A program made the position numbers and the translations under genes. From Planctomycetaceae bacterium (lineage in GTDB: Bacteria; Planctomycetota; Planctomycetia; Planctomycetales; Planctomycetaceae), in the NCBI GenBank assembly GCA_947463775.1, contig CANHVD010000344.1, forward strand, positions 1 through 6,490: a DNA stretch of 6,490 bases, in the 5' to 3' direction. Shown here in pieces: positions 1 to 5,690 of the stretch (the first letter of the stretch is position 1; every line of letters begins with the position of its first letter). The notes under the pieces were generated by a model. It had not been told where the DNA came from. It searched no databases and was given only the letters and a program-made list of their open reading frames with translations.

Positions 1-1
1 G

Positions 2-613
2 CTGGACATCGGCAAACCGCAAATGGGAGAAACGGTCGTTGTCGCGGCCGCCAGTGGTGCTGTCGGTTCAGTTGTGGGCCAGGTTGCTCGTCTTAAAGGA
101 TGTCGAGTCATCGGTATTGCTGGCGGTGCGGAAAAATGTGCGTATGTGATTAACGAGCTGGGCTTCGATGCGTGTATTGATCATCGCGCCGCGGACTTTC
201 CTCAGGAACTTGCCGCCGCCTGCTATGAGGGCATCGATATCTACTTCGAAGGTGTCGGTGGAGCTGTCTTTGATGCGGTGCTGCCGCTACTTAAAACGAA
301 GGCTCGTGTTCCTGTCTGCGGCCTGATTTCGTCTTACAACGAGACGGCTCTGCCCAAGGGCCCTGATCGATTATCGCTGCTGATGCGTACGATTCTAACC
401 AAACGCCTCACATTCAAGGGCTTCATTATTTTCGATGACTATGGAGATCGATTCGAGGAGTTTCAGACTCAGATGAGTGAGTGGGTGCGGGACGAGAAAG
501 TGAAGTTTCGTGAGGACATCATCGAGGGTCTTCCGAACGCTCCGGCCGCCTTCATCGGACTGCTCGAAGGCCGGAACTTCGGCAAACTGATCGTGCGAGT
601 TGCCAGCGAGTAG
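2..613 (+). CDS. curA: NADP-dependent MDR-family oxidoreductase, CurA/YncB type (5' end missing)
   Basis: This is the C-terminal 203 residues of a medium-chain dehydrogenase/reductase of the zinc-free leukotriene B4 12-hydroxydehydrogenase/CurA group. These soluble enzymes use NADPH to reduce the C=C bond of enones; E. coli CurA reduces curcumin. The frame is open to the window edge (LDIGKPQ precedes the first ATG at 23), so that ATG is internal and the true start lies upstream; family members are about 340 residues. Counting visible residues, the nucleotide-binding glycine motif AASGAVGSVVGQ is at 16-27. GGAEKC at 41-46 is in the region that contacts the NADP phosphate in this family. YFEGVGG (81-87), VCGLISSYN (105-113) and the closing NFGKLIVRVA (192-201) are all typical of CurA. 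There are no zinc ligands. The family call is firm. The symbol rests on remembered similarity to E. coli CurA, and the physiological substrate is unknown. Confidence 0.9.
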   Translation: MDIGKPQMGETVVVAAASGAVGSVVGQVARLKGCRVIGIAGGAEKCAYVINELGFDACIDHRAADFPQELAAACYEGIDIYFEGVGGAVFDAVLPLLKTKARVPVCGLISSYNETALPKGPDRLSLLMRTILTKRLTFKGFIIFDDYGDRFEEFQTQMSEWVRDEKVKFREDIIEGLPNAPAAFIGLLEGRNFGKLIVRVASE

Positions 614-631
614 CGGCTGACTTTGACTCAT

Positions 632-737
632 AACGCCTGACAGAAACGGGACGGGCTCTCGCAGAGCCTCCGGAGGCATTTGAAACCTCGACCAGTAAAG
701 GTGCCCGTCTCGGTTTTGGCAGGAGTTCTTCGGCGTT
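632..737 (+). promoter_or_regulatory. Long imperfect hairpin in the leader of the AI-2E family gene
   Basis: Bases 636-656 pair with 703-723 as a 21-position stem with two A/G mismatches (640/719 and 646/713) and two G-T wobbles. The core is CAGAAACGGGACGGGC against GCCCGTCTCGGTTTTG. A further outer helix, AACG (632-635) with CGTT (734-737), closes across a 10-nt one-sided bulge. The loop holds the palindrome GCCTCCGGAGGC (666-677). The element ends 5 nt before the purine-rich ribosome binding site at 743-750. No U-run follows it, so it is not a standard terminator. It could be a 5' UTR structure, a processing site or a palindromic repeat element. The pairing is seen directly; its function is not known. 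Confidence 0.55.
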
Positions 738-755
738 TGTTCGAAAGAGATGCTC

Positions 756-2096
756 ATGAATACGTTATTGACTCTGGTCGAAGAGCCGTTGTCTCCGGAT
801 CGGTCGCTCGAGAAAATGGAACACGCCATTGAGACGGCGGTCCAGGAGATTGCTGCGGGTGAAGACGGTCTGTCCTCAGAAGGCTCCGCACCAATCGTCA
901 CGCCGCCCGCGGTCGTCAAGTTGGCCACGAATGGCAGTTCTGCGGATGAGACCGCGTTGCCGATCACTCACGATTGGGGCTCACGGAGCTATGTGCAGAT
1001 TTTTGTCCTGATGTTTGCCACAACTGTGGGCTTGTATCTTTGCTATCTGCTGGCCGCTCCGTTTCTGTCGCCGATTGCGTGGTCACTGGCACTCGCTGTT
1101 GTTTGCGTGCCGATGCAACGACGGATTGAAGCTTTTGTCCGGAGTCCCGGAATTGCCGCAGCAATCTCCGTCTTCCTGATCGGGTCTCTTGTTCTGGTCC
1201 TCGTGACATTTGTCGGGGAGAGGCTTGGACGAGAAGCATCCACCGGCGCGCAGATGGTGAATGCACGCATCGAATCCGGCGAATGGCGGCGAGCGATCGA
1301 GCGGCATCCGCGATTGATTCCGCTCGCTGACTGGATGGAGCAGCAGAATCTACCCGAAACGGTGAAGTCAACAGCGACGTGGATGAGTACCACGGGTTCT
1401 GGCTTTGTCCGTGGCTCAGTGATCGAAGTGATGAGCCTGCTGCTGACGTTTTATATGCTGTTTTACTTTCTGCGAGATCGTCGTGCTGCGATTGCGGTGT
1501 TGCGTTCAGGATTGCCGCTGACACATATGGAAATGGATCGACTGCTGAACCGCGTTGCCGACACAATTCATGCCACGATCTACGGAACCATGATCGTCGC
1601 CGCAGTGCAGGGTTTTCTGGGCGGTTTGATGTTCTGGTGGCTGGGACTCCCCGCGCCTCTGTTGTGGGGCGTTGTTATGGGTTTACTGGCCATTATTCCG
1701 CTGCTGGGAGCGTTCATTGTCTGGGTCCCGGCAGCTCTGTTTCTGTCCATCGATGGTCACTGGGGGCAGGCGATGATTCTGTCGCTCTGGGGCCTGATTG
1801 TTGTCGGCACAATTGACAATCTTCTGCGGCCGATTTTAGTGGGACAGCGTCTTCAATTGCCCACTGTGCTCGCGTTTATTTCTGTGGTCGGTGGAATTTC
1901 AGTCTTCGGCCCAGCCGGATTAATTCTCGGCCCCGTGACGTTAACCATCACCATGGTGCTGCTGGAAATCTGGCCTCGGCCGGCTGCCCTGACGGTATCC
2001 CGTTCGGCGGACCAGGAAGCAATCTCCACGTTCGAAAACGAAGGCGGAGCTCCGGCACCAAAATTTTCTACTAACAAGACAGCAGCGGTCGCTTGA
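756..2096 (+). CDS. AI-2E family transporter (PF01594-type membrane protein)
   Basis: This is a polytopic inner-membrane protein of 446 residues. The family was named after E. coli TqsA, which affects autoinducer-2 export, but members also include Na+/H+ antiporters and unassigned permeases, so the substrate cannot be read from sequence. Hydrophobic segments lie at about 81-100, 104-119, 134-154, 222-240, 277-299, 301-331, 337-356 and 370-406. Between the third and fourth is the family's soluble segment (about 155-218). Family hallmarks are DNLLRPILVG (354-363) and GGISVFGPAGLILGP (379-393). The first 70 or so residues form a polar, acidic extension before the first membrane helix, longer than in most members. 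I chose ATG 756 because GAAAGAGA (743-750) sits 5 nt upstream; ATG 750 overlaps that site. The small acidic gene starts 33 nt downstream on the same strand, which fits co-transcription. Confidence 0.88.
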   Translation: MNTLLTLVEEPLSPDRSLEKMEHAIETAVQEIAAGEDGLSSEGSAPIVTPPAVVKLATNGSSADETALPITHDWGSRSYVQIFVLMFATTVGLYLCYLLAAPFLSPIAWSLALAVVCVPMQRRIEAFVRSPGIAAAISVFLIGSLVLVLVTFVGERLGREASTGAQMVNARIESGEWRRAIERHPRLIPLADWMEQQNLPETVKSTATWMSTTGSGFVRGSVIEVMSLLLTFYMLFYFLRDRRAAIAVLRSGLPLTHMEMDRLLNRVADTIHATIYGTMIVAAVQGFLGGLMFWWLGLPAPLLWGVVMGLLAIIPLLGAFIVWVPAALFLSIDGHWGQAMILSLWGLIVVGTIDNLLRPILVGQRLQLPTVLAFISVVGGISVFGPAGLILGPVTLTITMVLLEIWPRPAALTVSRSADQEAISTFENEGGAPAPKFSTNKTAAVA

Positions 2097-2129
2097 ACAT
2101 CCCCGCGACACTCCAGGGAGGCTGAAGTG

Positions 2130-2369
2130 ATGTTGAAAATGTCCATGAGTCTGGCTCAGAACGCTGACGACGGCTACGAAACCTCTCCGGTTGAACCTTT
2201 GAGCGATACCAGCGCCGAGAGTCCCGTCCTGGAGTTTCTGTCCGATGCCGAATCCGAAATACCTGACTTACCGGCATCGGCCGCTTCGATCGGATCCAAC
2301 AACTCGTCGACATCGCCGCAAACCGCTCGTCCAGCCGACGACACATTTGTGCGTGAAGACCCGTGGTAA
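2130..2369 (+). CDS. Small acidic, probably disordered protein of unknown function
   Basis: A 79-residue product that I do not recognise. It is rich in Ser, Asp, Glu, Pro and Ala, has no membrane segment, no cysteine and no signal peptide, and ends in DDTFVREDPW. A strong GGGAGG (2116-2121) lies 8 nt before ATG 2130; a GTG at 2127 is the alternative start. The good ribosome binding site and its place between the AI-2E gene (33 nt upstream) and the ABC ATPase (114 nt downstream) favour a real gene. Low complexity and the lack of a known domain weaken the case. It could be a soluble partner or a regulator of the neighbouring membrane proteins, but nothing in the sequence shows this. Its opening MLKM resembles the MMLKV opening of the ATPase, which may only reflect similar translation start regions. 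Confidence 0.55.
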   Translation: MLKMSMSLAQNADDGYETSPVEPLSDTSAESPVLEFLSDAESEIPDLPASAASIGSNNSSTSPQTARPADDTFVREDPW

Positions 2370-2473
2370 ATCTGTCAGCACAGGGCTCCACTTGTTATCG
2401 CGTTTTGAATTCAGCTTCAGCGTGTCGCTCAAAGCCAACTGTCACCTCACAGTCTATTGCGACCACTTTTCAT

Positions 2474-2479
2474 GGAAGA
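2474..2479 (+). promoter_or_regulatory. Ribosome binding site deciding the ABC ATPase start
   Basis: GGAAGA lies 4 nt before ATG 2484 and 7 nt before ATG 2487, and is the only Shine-Dalgarno-like run near the candidate starts. It overlaps the alternative ATG at 2472, which itself has no such site upstream (nor has TTG 2457). A weak hairpin (ACTGT 2438-2442 with ACAGT 2449-2453, flanked by GTCGC 2424-2428 and GCGAC 2459-2463) lies just upstream in the 114-nt gap. Confidence 0.5.
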
Positions 2480-2483
2480 TGCG

Positions 2484-3557
2484 ATGATGCTCAAAGTGCA
2501 GGCGATCGAAAATGCAGTTTCAACTCCGCATCGCGAACAGGGGCGATCCCGGGGGCGCAAGGTTGCGGTTGAGGTTCGCAGTCTGCACAAGAGTTACGAT
2601 CAACAGCTGGCCGTGAAGGACGTGAGCTTTTCATTTCGCGGTGGAGAGGTTCTTGGCCTGCTGGGACCAAACGGTGCGGGAAAGAGCACTGTCATGATGA
2701 TGATTACGGGATTACTTGCTGCAGACTCCGGCGAAGTTCTCCTGAATGGTGAGAAATACGATGGCCGACGTCTCGAGCAAAGACGGCTCTTCGGAATGGT
2801 TCCACAGGAATACGCGCTGTATCAGGATCTTAGTGCGATGAACAACCTGATGTTCTTTGGACGATTATACGGATTAAGAGGTCGCATTCTGAAAGATCGC
2901 TGCGACGAGGTGCTTGAGCAAATCGGCCTGACAGAAAATGCGAACCGGCAGTCCGCAAACTATTCCGGCGGTATGAAGCGTCGACTCAACTTCGGAATTG
3001 CGTTGATTCACAAACCTCAGATTCTGATCCTGGATGAGCCGACGCTGGGCGTTGATGCACAGTCTCGGTTTCGTCTGATGCAGTGTATCAGTCAACATAC
3101 TGCAGACGGTGGAAGTGTTCTTTACGCCAGCCACTACATGGAAGAAGCTCAGGCGATCTGTCAGCGAGTGGTGATCCTCGATCAGGGCCGCGTCATCGCC
3201 AACGACTCGATTCAAAATCTTCTGGCCGGACTTGCTGCGGATGTTTACCTGTTCGTTGATCACACGGCTGGCATCAACGATGCCCTGAACGGACTCGCAC
3301 GCATTGCGACAGACTCGATGAATGCTCCGGCAGTTGTTGTTTCGGGGAACACGCAAAACCGGGTTGAAGAGAGCAGCACGCAGTCTGCTCGTGGTGTAAA
3401 TGGTGAGTCGATTGATCCCACTGGATTTGCGTGGCGACTTCAGGCGACGCTCGCAAAGTTGCAGGAACTGCAGATTGAAGTGCTCAGTGTGGAAACACAG
3501 CAGTCAAATCTTGAACGTGTCTTTCTCAATCTGACGGGCAAGCAATTGCGAGACTAG
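2484..3557 (+). CDS. ABC transporter ATP-binding protein of an ABC-2 type exporter
   Basis: This is the cytoplasmic ATPase that powers the permease encoded next. It has 357 residues from ATG 2484; ATG 2472 and TTG 2457 are longer alternatives. After about 25 polar residues the nucleotide-binding domain runs in the usual order: Walker A GPNGAGKST (61-69), Q-loop VPQE (106-109), signature YSGGMKRRL (160-168), Walker B ILILDEP (180-186), D-loop GVDAQSR (189-195) and H-loop histidine in SHYMEEA (217). All catalytic residues are present, so it should be active. The signature SGGMKRR and the ~110-residue C-terminal extension ending NLERVFLNLTGK are typical of the CcmA/DrrA/NatA-like class that works with ABC-2 permeases in drug, polysaccharide or lipid export. 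The substrate cannot be assigned. The extension carries a polar Ser/Asn/Thr-rich insert at about 285-310. Confidence 0.93.
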   Translation: MMLKVQAIENAVSTPHREQGRSRGRKVAVEVRSLHKSYDQQLAVKDVSFSFRGGEVLGLLGPNGAGKSTVMMMITGLLAADSGEVLLNGEKYDGRRLEQRRLFGMVPQEYALYQDLSAMNNLMFFGRLYGLRGRILKDRCDEVLEQIGLTENANRQSANYSGGMKRRLNFGIALIHKPQILILDEPTLGVDAQSRFRLMQCISQHTADGGSVLYASHYMEEAQAICQRVVILDQGRVIANDSIQNLLAGLAADVYLFVDHTAGINDALNGLARIATDSMNAPAVVVSGNTQNRVEESSTQSARGVNGESIDPTGFAWRLQATLAKLQELQIEVLSVETQQSNLERVFLNLTGKQLRD

Positions 3558-3652
3558 CTGTTTAAAAAAATAGAACCGGCTTCGAAAGTTCATCACAGCG
3601 ACATAACGGCATTTGATAGTCGTGCGTCGTGTCGGAGCCGACTACTGTTCCA

Positions 3653-3720
3653 TCGTTTAACGGCAAGCTGCAGGCGACTGCGAATGGGCACGCAGGCGTC
3701 TGTGACTTGCCGTTAAACGA
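3653..3720. repeat. 15-bp perfect inverted repeat between ATPase and permease
   Basis: TCGTTTAACGGCAAG (3653-3667) is exactly reverse-complementary to CTTGCCGTTAAACGA (3706-3720), with a 38-nt loop. The loop holds GCAGGCG twice (3670-3676 and 3691-3697). A third copy of the TAACGGCA core occurs upstream at 3604-3611. As RNA this is a stable stem in the untranslated or early coding part of the permease message, depending on which start is used. There is no U-run, so it is not a terminator on the + strand. It could be an operator, an mRNA stability element or a chance palindrome. Confidence 0.6.
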
Positions 3721-3774
3721 GAATAGTCAGGGAAGAACGATCTCGCAAATTCAAGTCAAACACAAGTTAACTGC

Positions 3775-3778
3775 AGGA
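3775..3778 (+). promoter_or_regulatory. Candidate ribosome binding site for the permease
   Basis: AGGA lies 9 nt before ATG 3788, at acceptable spacing. The longer GTG start at 3629 has no purine-rich run at the right distance. This site is the main reason for choosing 3788. Confidence 0.4.
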
Positions 3779-3787
3779 CCTCGCTTC

Positions 3788-5005
3788 ATGTCAACATGGT
3801 ATATCACACTGAAAGATCTGCTGCTGTTGACATACGACAAGCAGGCTTTAGTGCTCCTGCTGGTACTGCCATTGTTGTTGATTTCGATCATTGGAATGTC
3901 GACCGGACAGTTCCTGACAACCGACGACGACCTTGAGCGAATTAAGCTGGTGATTGTTGATGAAATCCAGGACGACACATCAAAACGATTCATCGCAGAT
4001 TTGGCGAAGAGGCCGGAACTGCTGATCACTGGCTCGGATGTAAAAACGATAGCTCTCGCCAGATTGCGACGCGGCGACGCGATGCAGGTTATGATTATTG
4101 GCAAGAAGTTCTCCGAGAAAATTGATGCGGTTCGCATGCACGAGATCTTCAACATGATGTACGAGAAACATCCTCTCAACGGGCTTGCCGCACTGGATGT
4201 CAATCTTGTGACAAAGCCCAACACGGGTGTTGCCGGAGAACTGCTTGAAGCAGCGATGTTCGCCCTGACCGTAAAATTCATGACTCCAATCGCCGCGCGA
4301 AAGAACGCAGTGGCAAGAAAATGGGTCCGATCACCCGAAGAGGAGCAGGCCGCAGACAAGGCTGCGGAAACTCTCGAGTCGAAAGCGATCGCAAAACCAA
4401 AGGTCAGCATGGCGCTTCAGTGGGTTGTGCCGGGATTCACAGTGATGTTTGCGTTCTTTCTGATCAACGTAATGGCTCGGTCATTTATGATTGAGCGTGA
4501 TCAGGGCACATTGCGCCGCCTTCTGCTGGCCCCTGTCAGGACGTTGCCGTTGTTACTTGGAAAGACAATACCCTTTTATCTGACGTCCGTGCTGCAATGC
4601 GCTCTGTTGTTCTTTTGTGGCCGCATTCTTTTCGGTATGCCCTGGGGATCTCAACCGGCGTATCTGATTCCCGTGGTTCTCTGTACGTCCGCCTCAGCGG
4701 CGGGATTAGGCTTGCTGCTCTCCACGATGGTTCGCACGGATCAGCAGATCTCTTCGTACGGAACGACGCTGATTCTGGTGTTAAGCGCTTTGAGCGGTAG
4801 TTTTCTGCCCCGAGAGTTGTTTCCGAAGATGATGAAATCCGTGAGCCTGTTTACTCCCCATGCCTGGGCATTGCGAGCCTTCGATGAGGTTCTGAATCAG
4901 CCCCACATCGACGCCCGGATAGTGGCATCAAGTTGCGGCGTGCTGCTGGGTTTCTCAACAGTCTGTTTTGCTGCCGGGTGGTGGCGATTTCGCATAGCGG
5001 GGTGA
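3788..5005 (+). CDS. ABC-2 type transporter permease
   Basis: This is the membrane subunit partnering the ATPase encoded upstream. From ATG 3788 it has 405 residues. The topology is that of ABC-2 permeases with a large external domain: one helix at about 20-38, a roughly 170-residue extracytoplasmic domain (about 40-205), then five helices at about 215-233, 260-283, 291-314, 323-341 and 377-399. The intracellular ERDQGTLRRLLLAPVR (236-251) matches the conserved ERxxGTLxxLLxxP coupling segment of the family, and SLFTPHAWALRAF (353-365) is the usual motif before the last helix. A GTG at 3629 would add 53 polar residues and shorten the gap after the ATPase from 230 to 71 nt, but it lacks a ribosome binding site, and the added stretch contains the inverted repeat at 3653-3720. 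The family is firm; the start is uncertain and the substrate unknown. Confidence 0.9.
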   Translation: MSTWYITLKDLLLLTYDKQALVLLLVLPLLLISIIGMSTGQFLTTDDDLERIKLVIVDEIQDDTSKRFIADLAKRPELLITGSDVKTIALARLRRGDAMQVMIIGKKFSEKIDAVRMHEIFNMMYEKHPLNGLAALDVNLVTKPNTGVAGELLEAAMFALTVKFMTPIAARKNAVARKWVRSPEEEQAADKAAETLESKAIAKPKVSMALQWVVPGFTVMFAFFLINVMARSFMIERDQGTLRRLLLAPVRTLPLLLGKTIPFYLTSVLQCALLFFCGRILFGMPWGSQPAYLIPVVLCTSASAAGLGLLLSTMVRTDQQISSYGTTLILVLSALSGSFLPRELFPKMMKSVSLFTPHAWALRAFDEVLNQPHIDARIVASSCGVLLGFSTVCFAAGWWRFRIAG

Positions 5006-5102
5006 TGGCGCAAGAAAAAAGCTCATCTGGCGTATGCGGGACCTCATTCCCGGCACTCGGCAGTTTGAATCTTCCTGTTCAACATTCCACGATTGCTATT
5101 GT

Positions 5103-5134
5103 GCTGAGCGACTCTGGACAAGGAGTCGCTCGGC
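5103..5134 (+). terminator. GC-rich hairpin after the permease, possible terminator
   Basis: GCTGAGCGACTC (5103-5114) pairs with GAGTCGCTCGGC (5123-5134) over 12 positions with one G-T wobble, around the 8-nt loop TGGACAAG. It lies about 100 nt after the permease stop, where the exporter transcript would be expected to end. No U-run follows, so it is not a canonical intrinsic terminator. It may instead protect the 3' end of the message or act with Rho. Confidence 0.4.
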
Positions 5135-5253
5135 TAAGGCCACGAGTGTTTCTGACTGTTTACATTCCGAACGATCCGAGCACCGTGCTGCACATTCTTG
5201 TACAAGATAGTCGCTCGCTGCATTCAAGCAGTTTATAGGTCTATTGTTCATTG

Positions 5254-5298
5254 GCGATCGTCTGGTTCAGAGTCAACTCTGAGTAATCGCGTCTGGTT
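5254..5298. promoter_or_regulatory. Palindrome with direct-repeat flanks before the tiny membrane genes
   Basis: TCAGAGT (5267-5273) and ACTCTGA (5276-5282) form a 7-bp palindrome with a 2-bp centre. GCGAT (5254-5258) and ATCGC (5286-5290) extend the symmetry outward. The 9-mer CGTCTGGTT occurs at 5259-5267 and again at 5290-5298, 31 bp apart, or about three helical turns. The element lies 11-22 nt from the ribosome binding site and start of the next gene. This layout suits a repressor operator or a leader hairpin; neither is proven. Confidence 0.4.
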
Positions 5299-5319
5299 TT
5301 TAGAAAACAAGGATATTCA

Positions 5320-5502
5320 ATGGCTATGAGCAGAATTTGGATGGCTAAGGCCGGTTTCATGACGGCTGCGGCTGTTTCGTTCGTCTTTTCAGTGTCACTG
5401 TGGTTCTCCGGCCACCACGAAGAAGGCGCGTTTGTCGGTCTATGGGTACCGTCAATCCTTAGTTTTGGAACGCTTGTTTTGGGGAGACGGTCGAGTGGCT
5501 GA
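5320..5502 (+). CDS. Small two-helix membrane protein (60 residues)
   Basis: An integral membrane protein with two hydrophobic segments at about residues 11-29 and 36-54, joined by a short polar turn SGHHEEG (30-36). The second segment, FVGLWVPSILSFGTLVL, is a pattern I associate with tiny hypothetical membrane proteins of cyanobacteria, planctomycetes and other environmental bacteria; this is memory, not a search result. No function is known to me. AAGGA (5309-5313) lies 6 nt before ATG 5320, so the start is well supported. The last codons, GRRSSG, place a positive tail after helix 2, predicting both ends in the cytoplasm. The next small gene starts inside its end (8-nt overlap), suggesting translational coupling. 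The upstream palindrome at 5254-5298 may control both. Confidence 0.75.
   Translation: MAMSRIWMAKAGFMTAAAVSFVFSVSLWFSGHHEEGAFVGLWVPSILSFGTLVLGRRSSG
5481..5486 (+). promoter_or_regulatory. Ribosome binding site that selects the GTG start at 5495
   Basis: GGGGAG lies 8 nt before GTG 5495, inside the end of the upstream 60-residue gene. It makes GTG 5495 preferable to the far-upstream TTG 5432, which has no such site and would give a long overlap with the preceding gene. Confidence 0.55.
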
Positions 5503-5632
5503 TCATTTTGTAATTTTCGGTGTAGGGTGTGCCGTTCTAATGATGTGCCTTGCAGCAGCATTCTTTGGCCTGATTGAAAGCGACTATCCCAATGATACAG
5601 AATCAGAAGCAGCAAGGAGAAGAAAAGGTTAA
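5495..5632 (+). CDS. Very small single-helix membrane protein (45 residues)
   Basis: From GTG 5495 the product is 45 residues with one hydrophobic helix at about 5-27 (FVIFGVGCAVLMMCLAAAFF) and a charged tail that changes from acidic (ESDYPNDTESE, 28-38) to basic (RRRKG, 41-45). It overlaps the preceding 60-residue gene by 8 nt in another frame and has a strong ribosome binding site within that gene, so the two are probably made together and may form one membrane complex. The residue pattern looks coding: a clean helix, then a polar tail and stop. I do not recognise a family. It is too short for confident assignment; the main alternative is a chance open frame. Confidence 0.55.
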   Translation: MADHFVIFGVGCAVLMMCLAAAFFGLIESDYPNDTESEAARRRKG

Positions 5633-5690
5633 TGCCACAAGAGGCGTTAGATAACTGCCACTCTCGTTTCTGACTATTGCTACATAATGG

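Larger units (their letters stand above)
5006..5319. other. Intergenic region without a convincing gene
   Basis: These 314 bases separate the exporter genes from the tiny membrane-protein genes. They contain a 12-position hairpin at 5103-5134, a CTTGTACAAG palindrome at 5197-5206, and a palindrome with repeated flanks at 5254-5298. A 77-codon open frame (5005-5238) lacks a good ribosome binding site and resembles nothing I know. I see no clear sigma-70 promoter; TATAGG at 5234-5239 has no matching -35 element. Confidence 0.5.

Noticed and set aside
682..835. Short open frame starting at a TTG after GGAGG (672-676)
   Set aside because: The GGAGG is buried in the GCCTCCGGAGGC palindrome, the frame is about 50 codons and overlaps the AI-2E start, and the product is basic and featureless.
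395..967. 190-codon open frame on the - strand
   Set aside because: It lies antisense to the end of the reductase gene, the hairpin gap and the start of the AI-2E gene; no recognisable domain.
964..1566. 200-codon open frame on the - strand inside the AI-2E gene
   Set aside because: Its Ser/Arg/Gln-rich composition is typical of the reverse complement of a membrane-protein gene, and the sense frame has clear family motifs.
2874..3356. 160-codon open frame on the - strand inside the ABC ATPase gene
   Set aside because: It is antisense to the intact ATP-binding motifs of the sense gene.
3751..4410. 219-codon open frame on the - strand inside the permease gene
   Set aside because: It is antisense to a well-supported permease and has a Ser-rich shadow composition without any motif.
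5005..5238. 77-codon open frame whose ATG overlaps the permease stop (TGATG)
   Set aside because: The overlap suggests coupling, but GGGG is only 2 nt from the ATG, the predicted protein resembles no family I know, and the frame runs through the 5103-5134 hairpin. Not impossible, but not supported enough to list as a gene.
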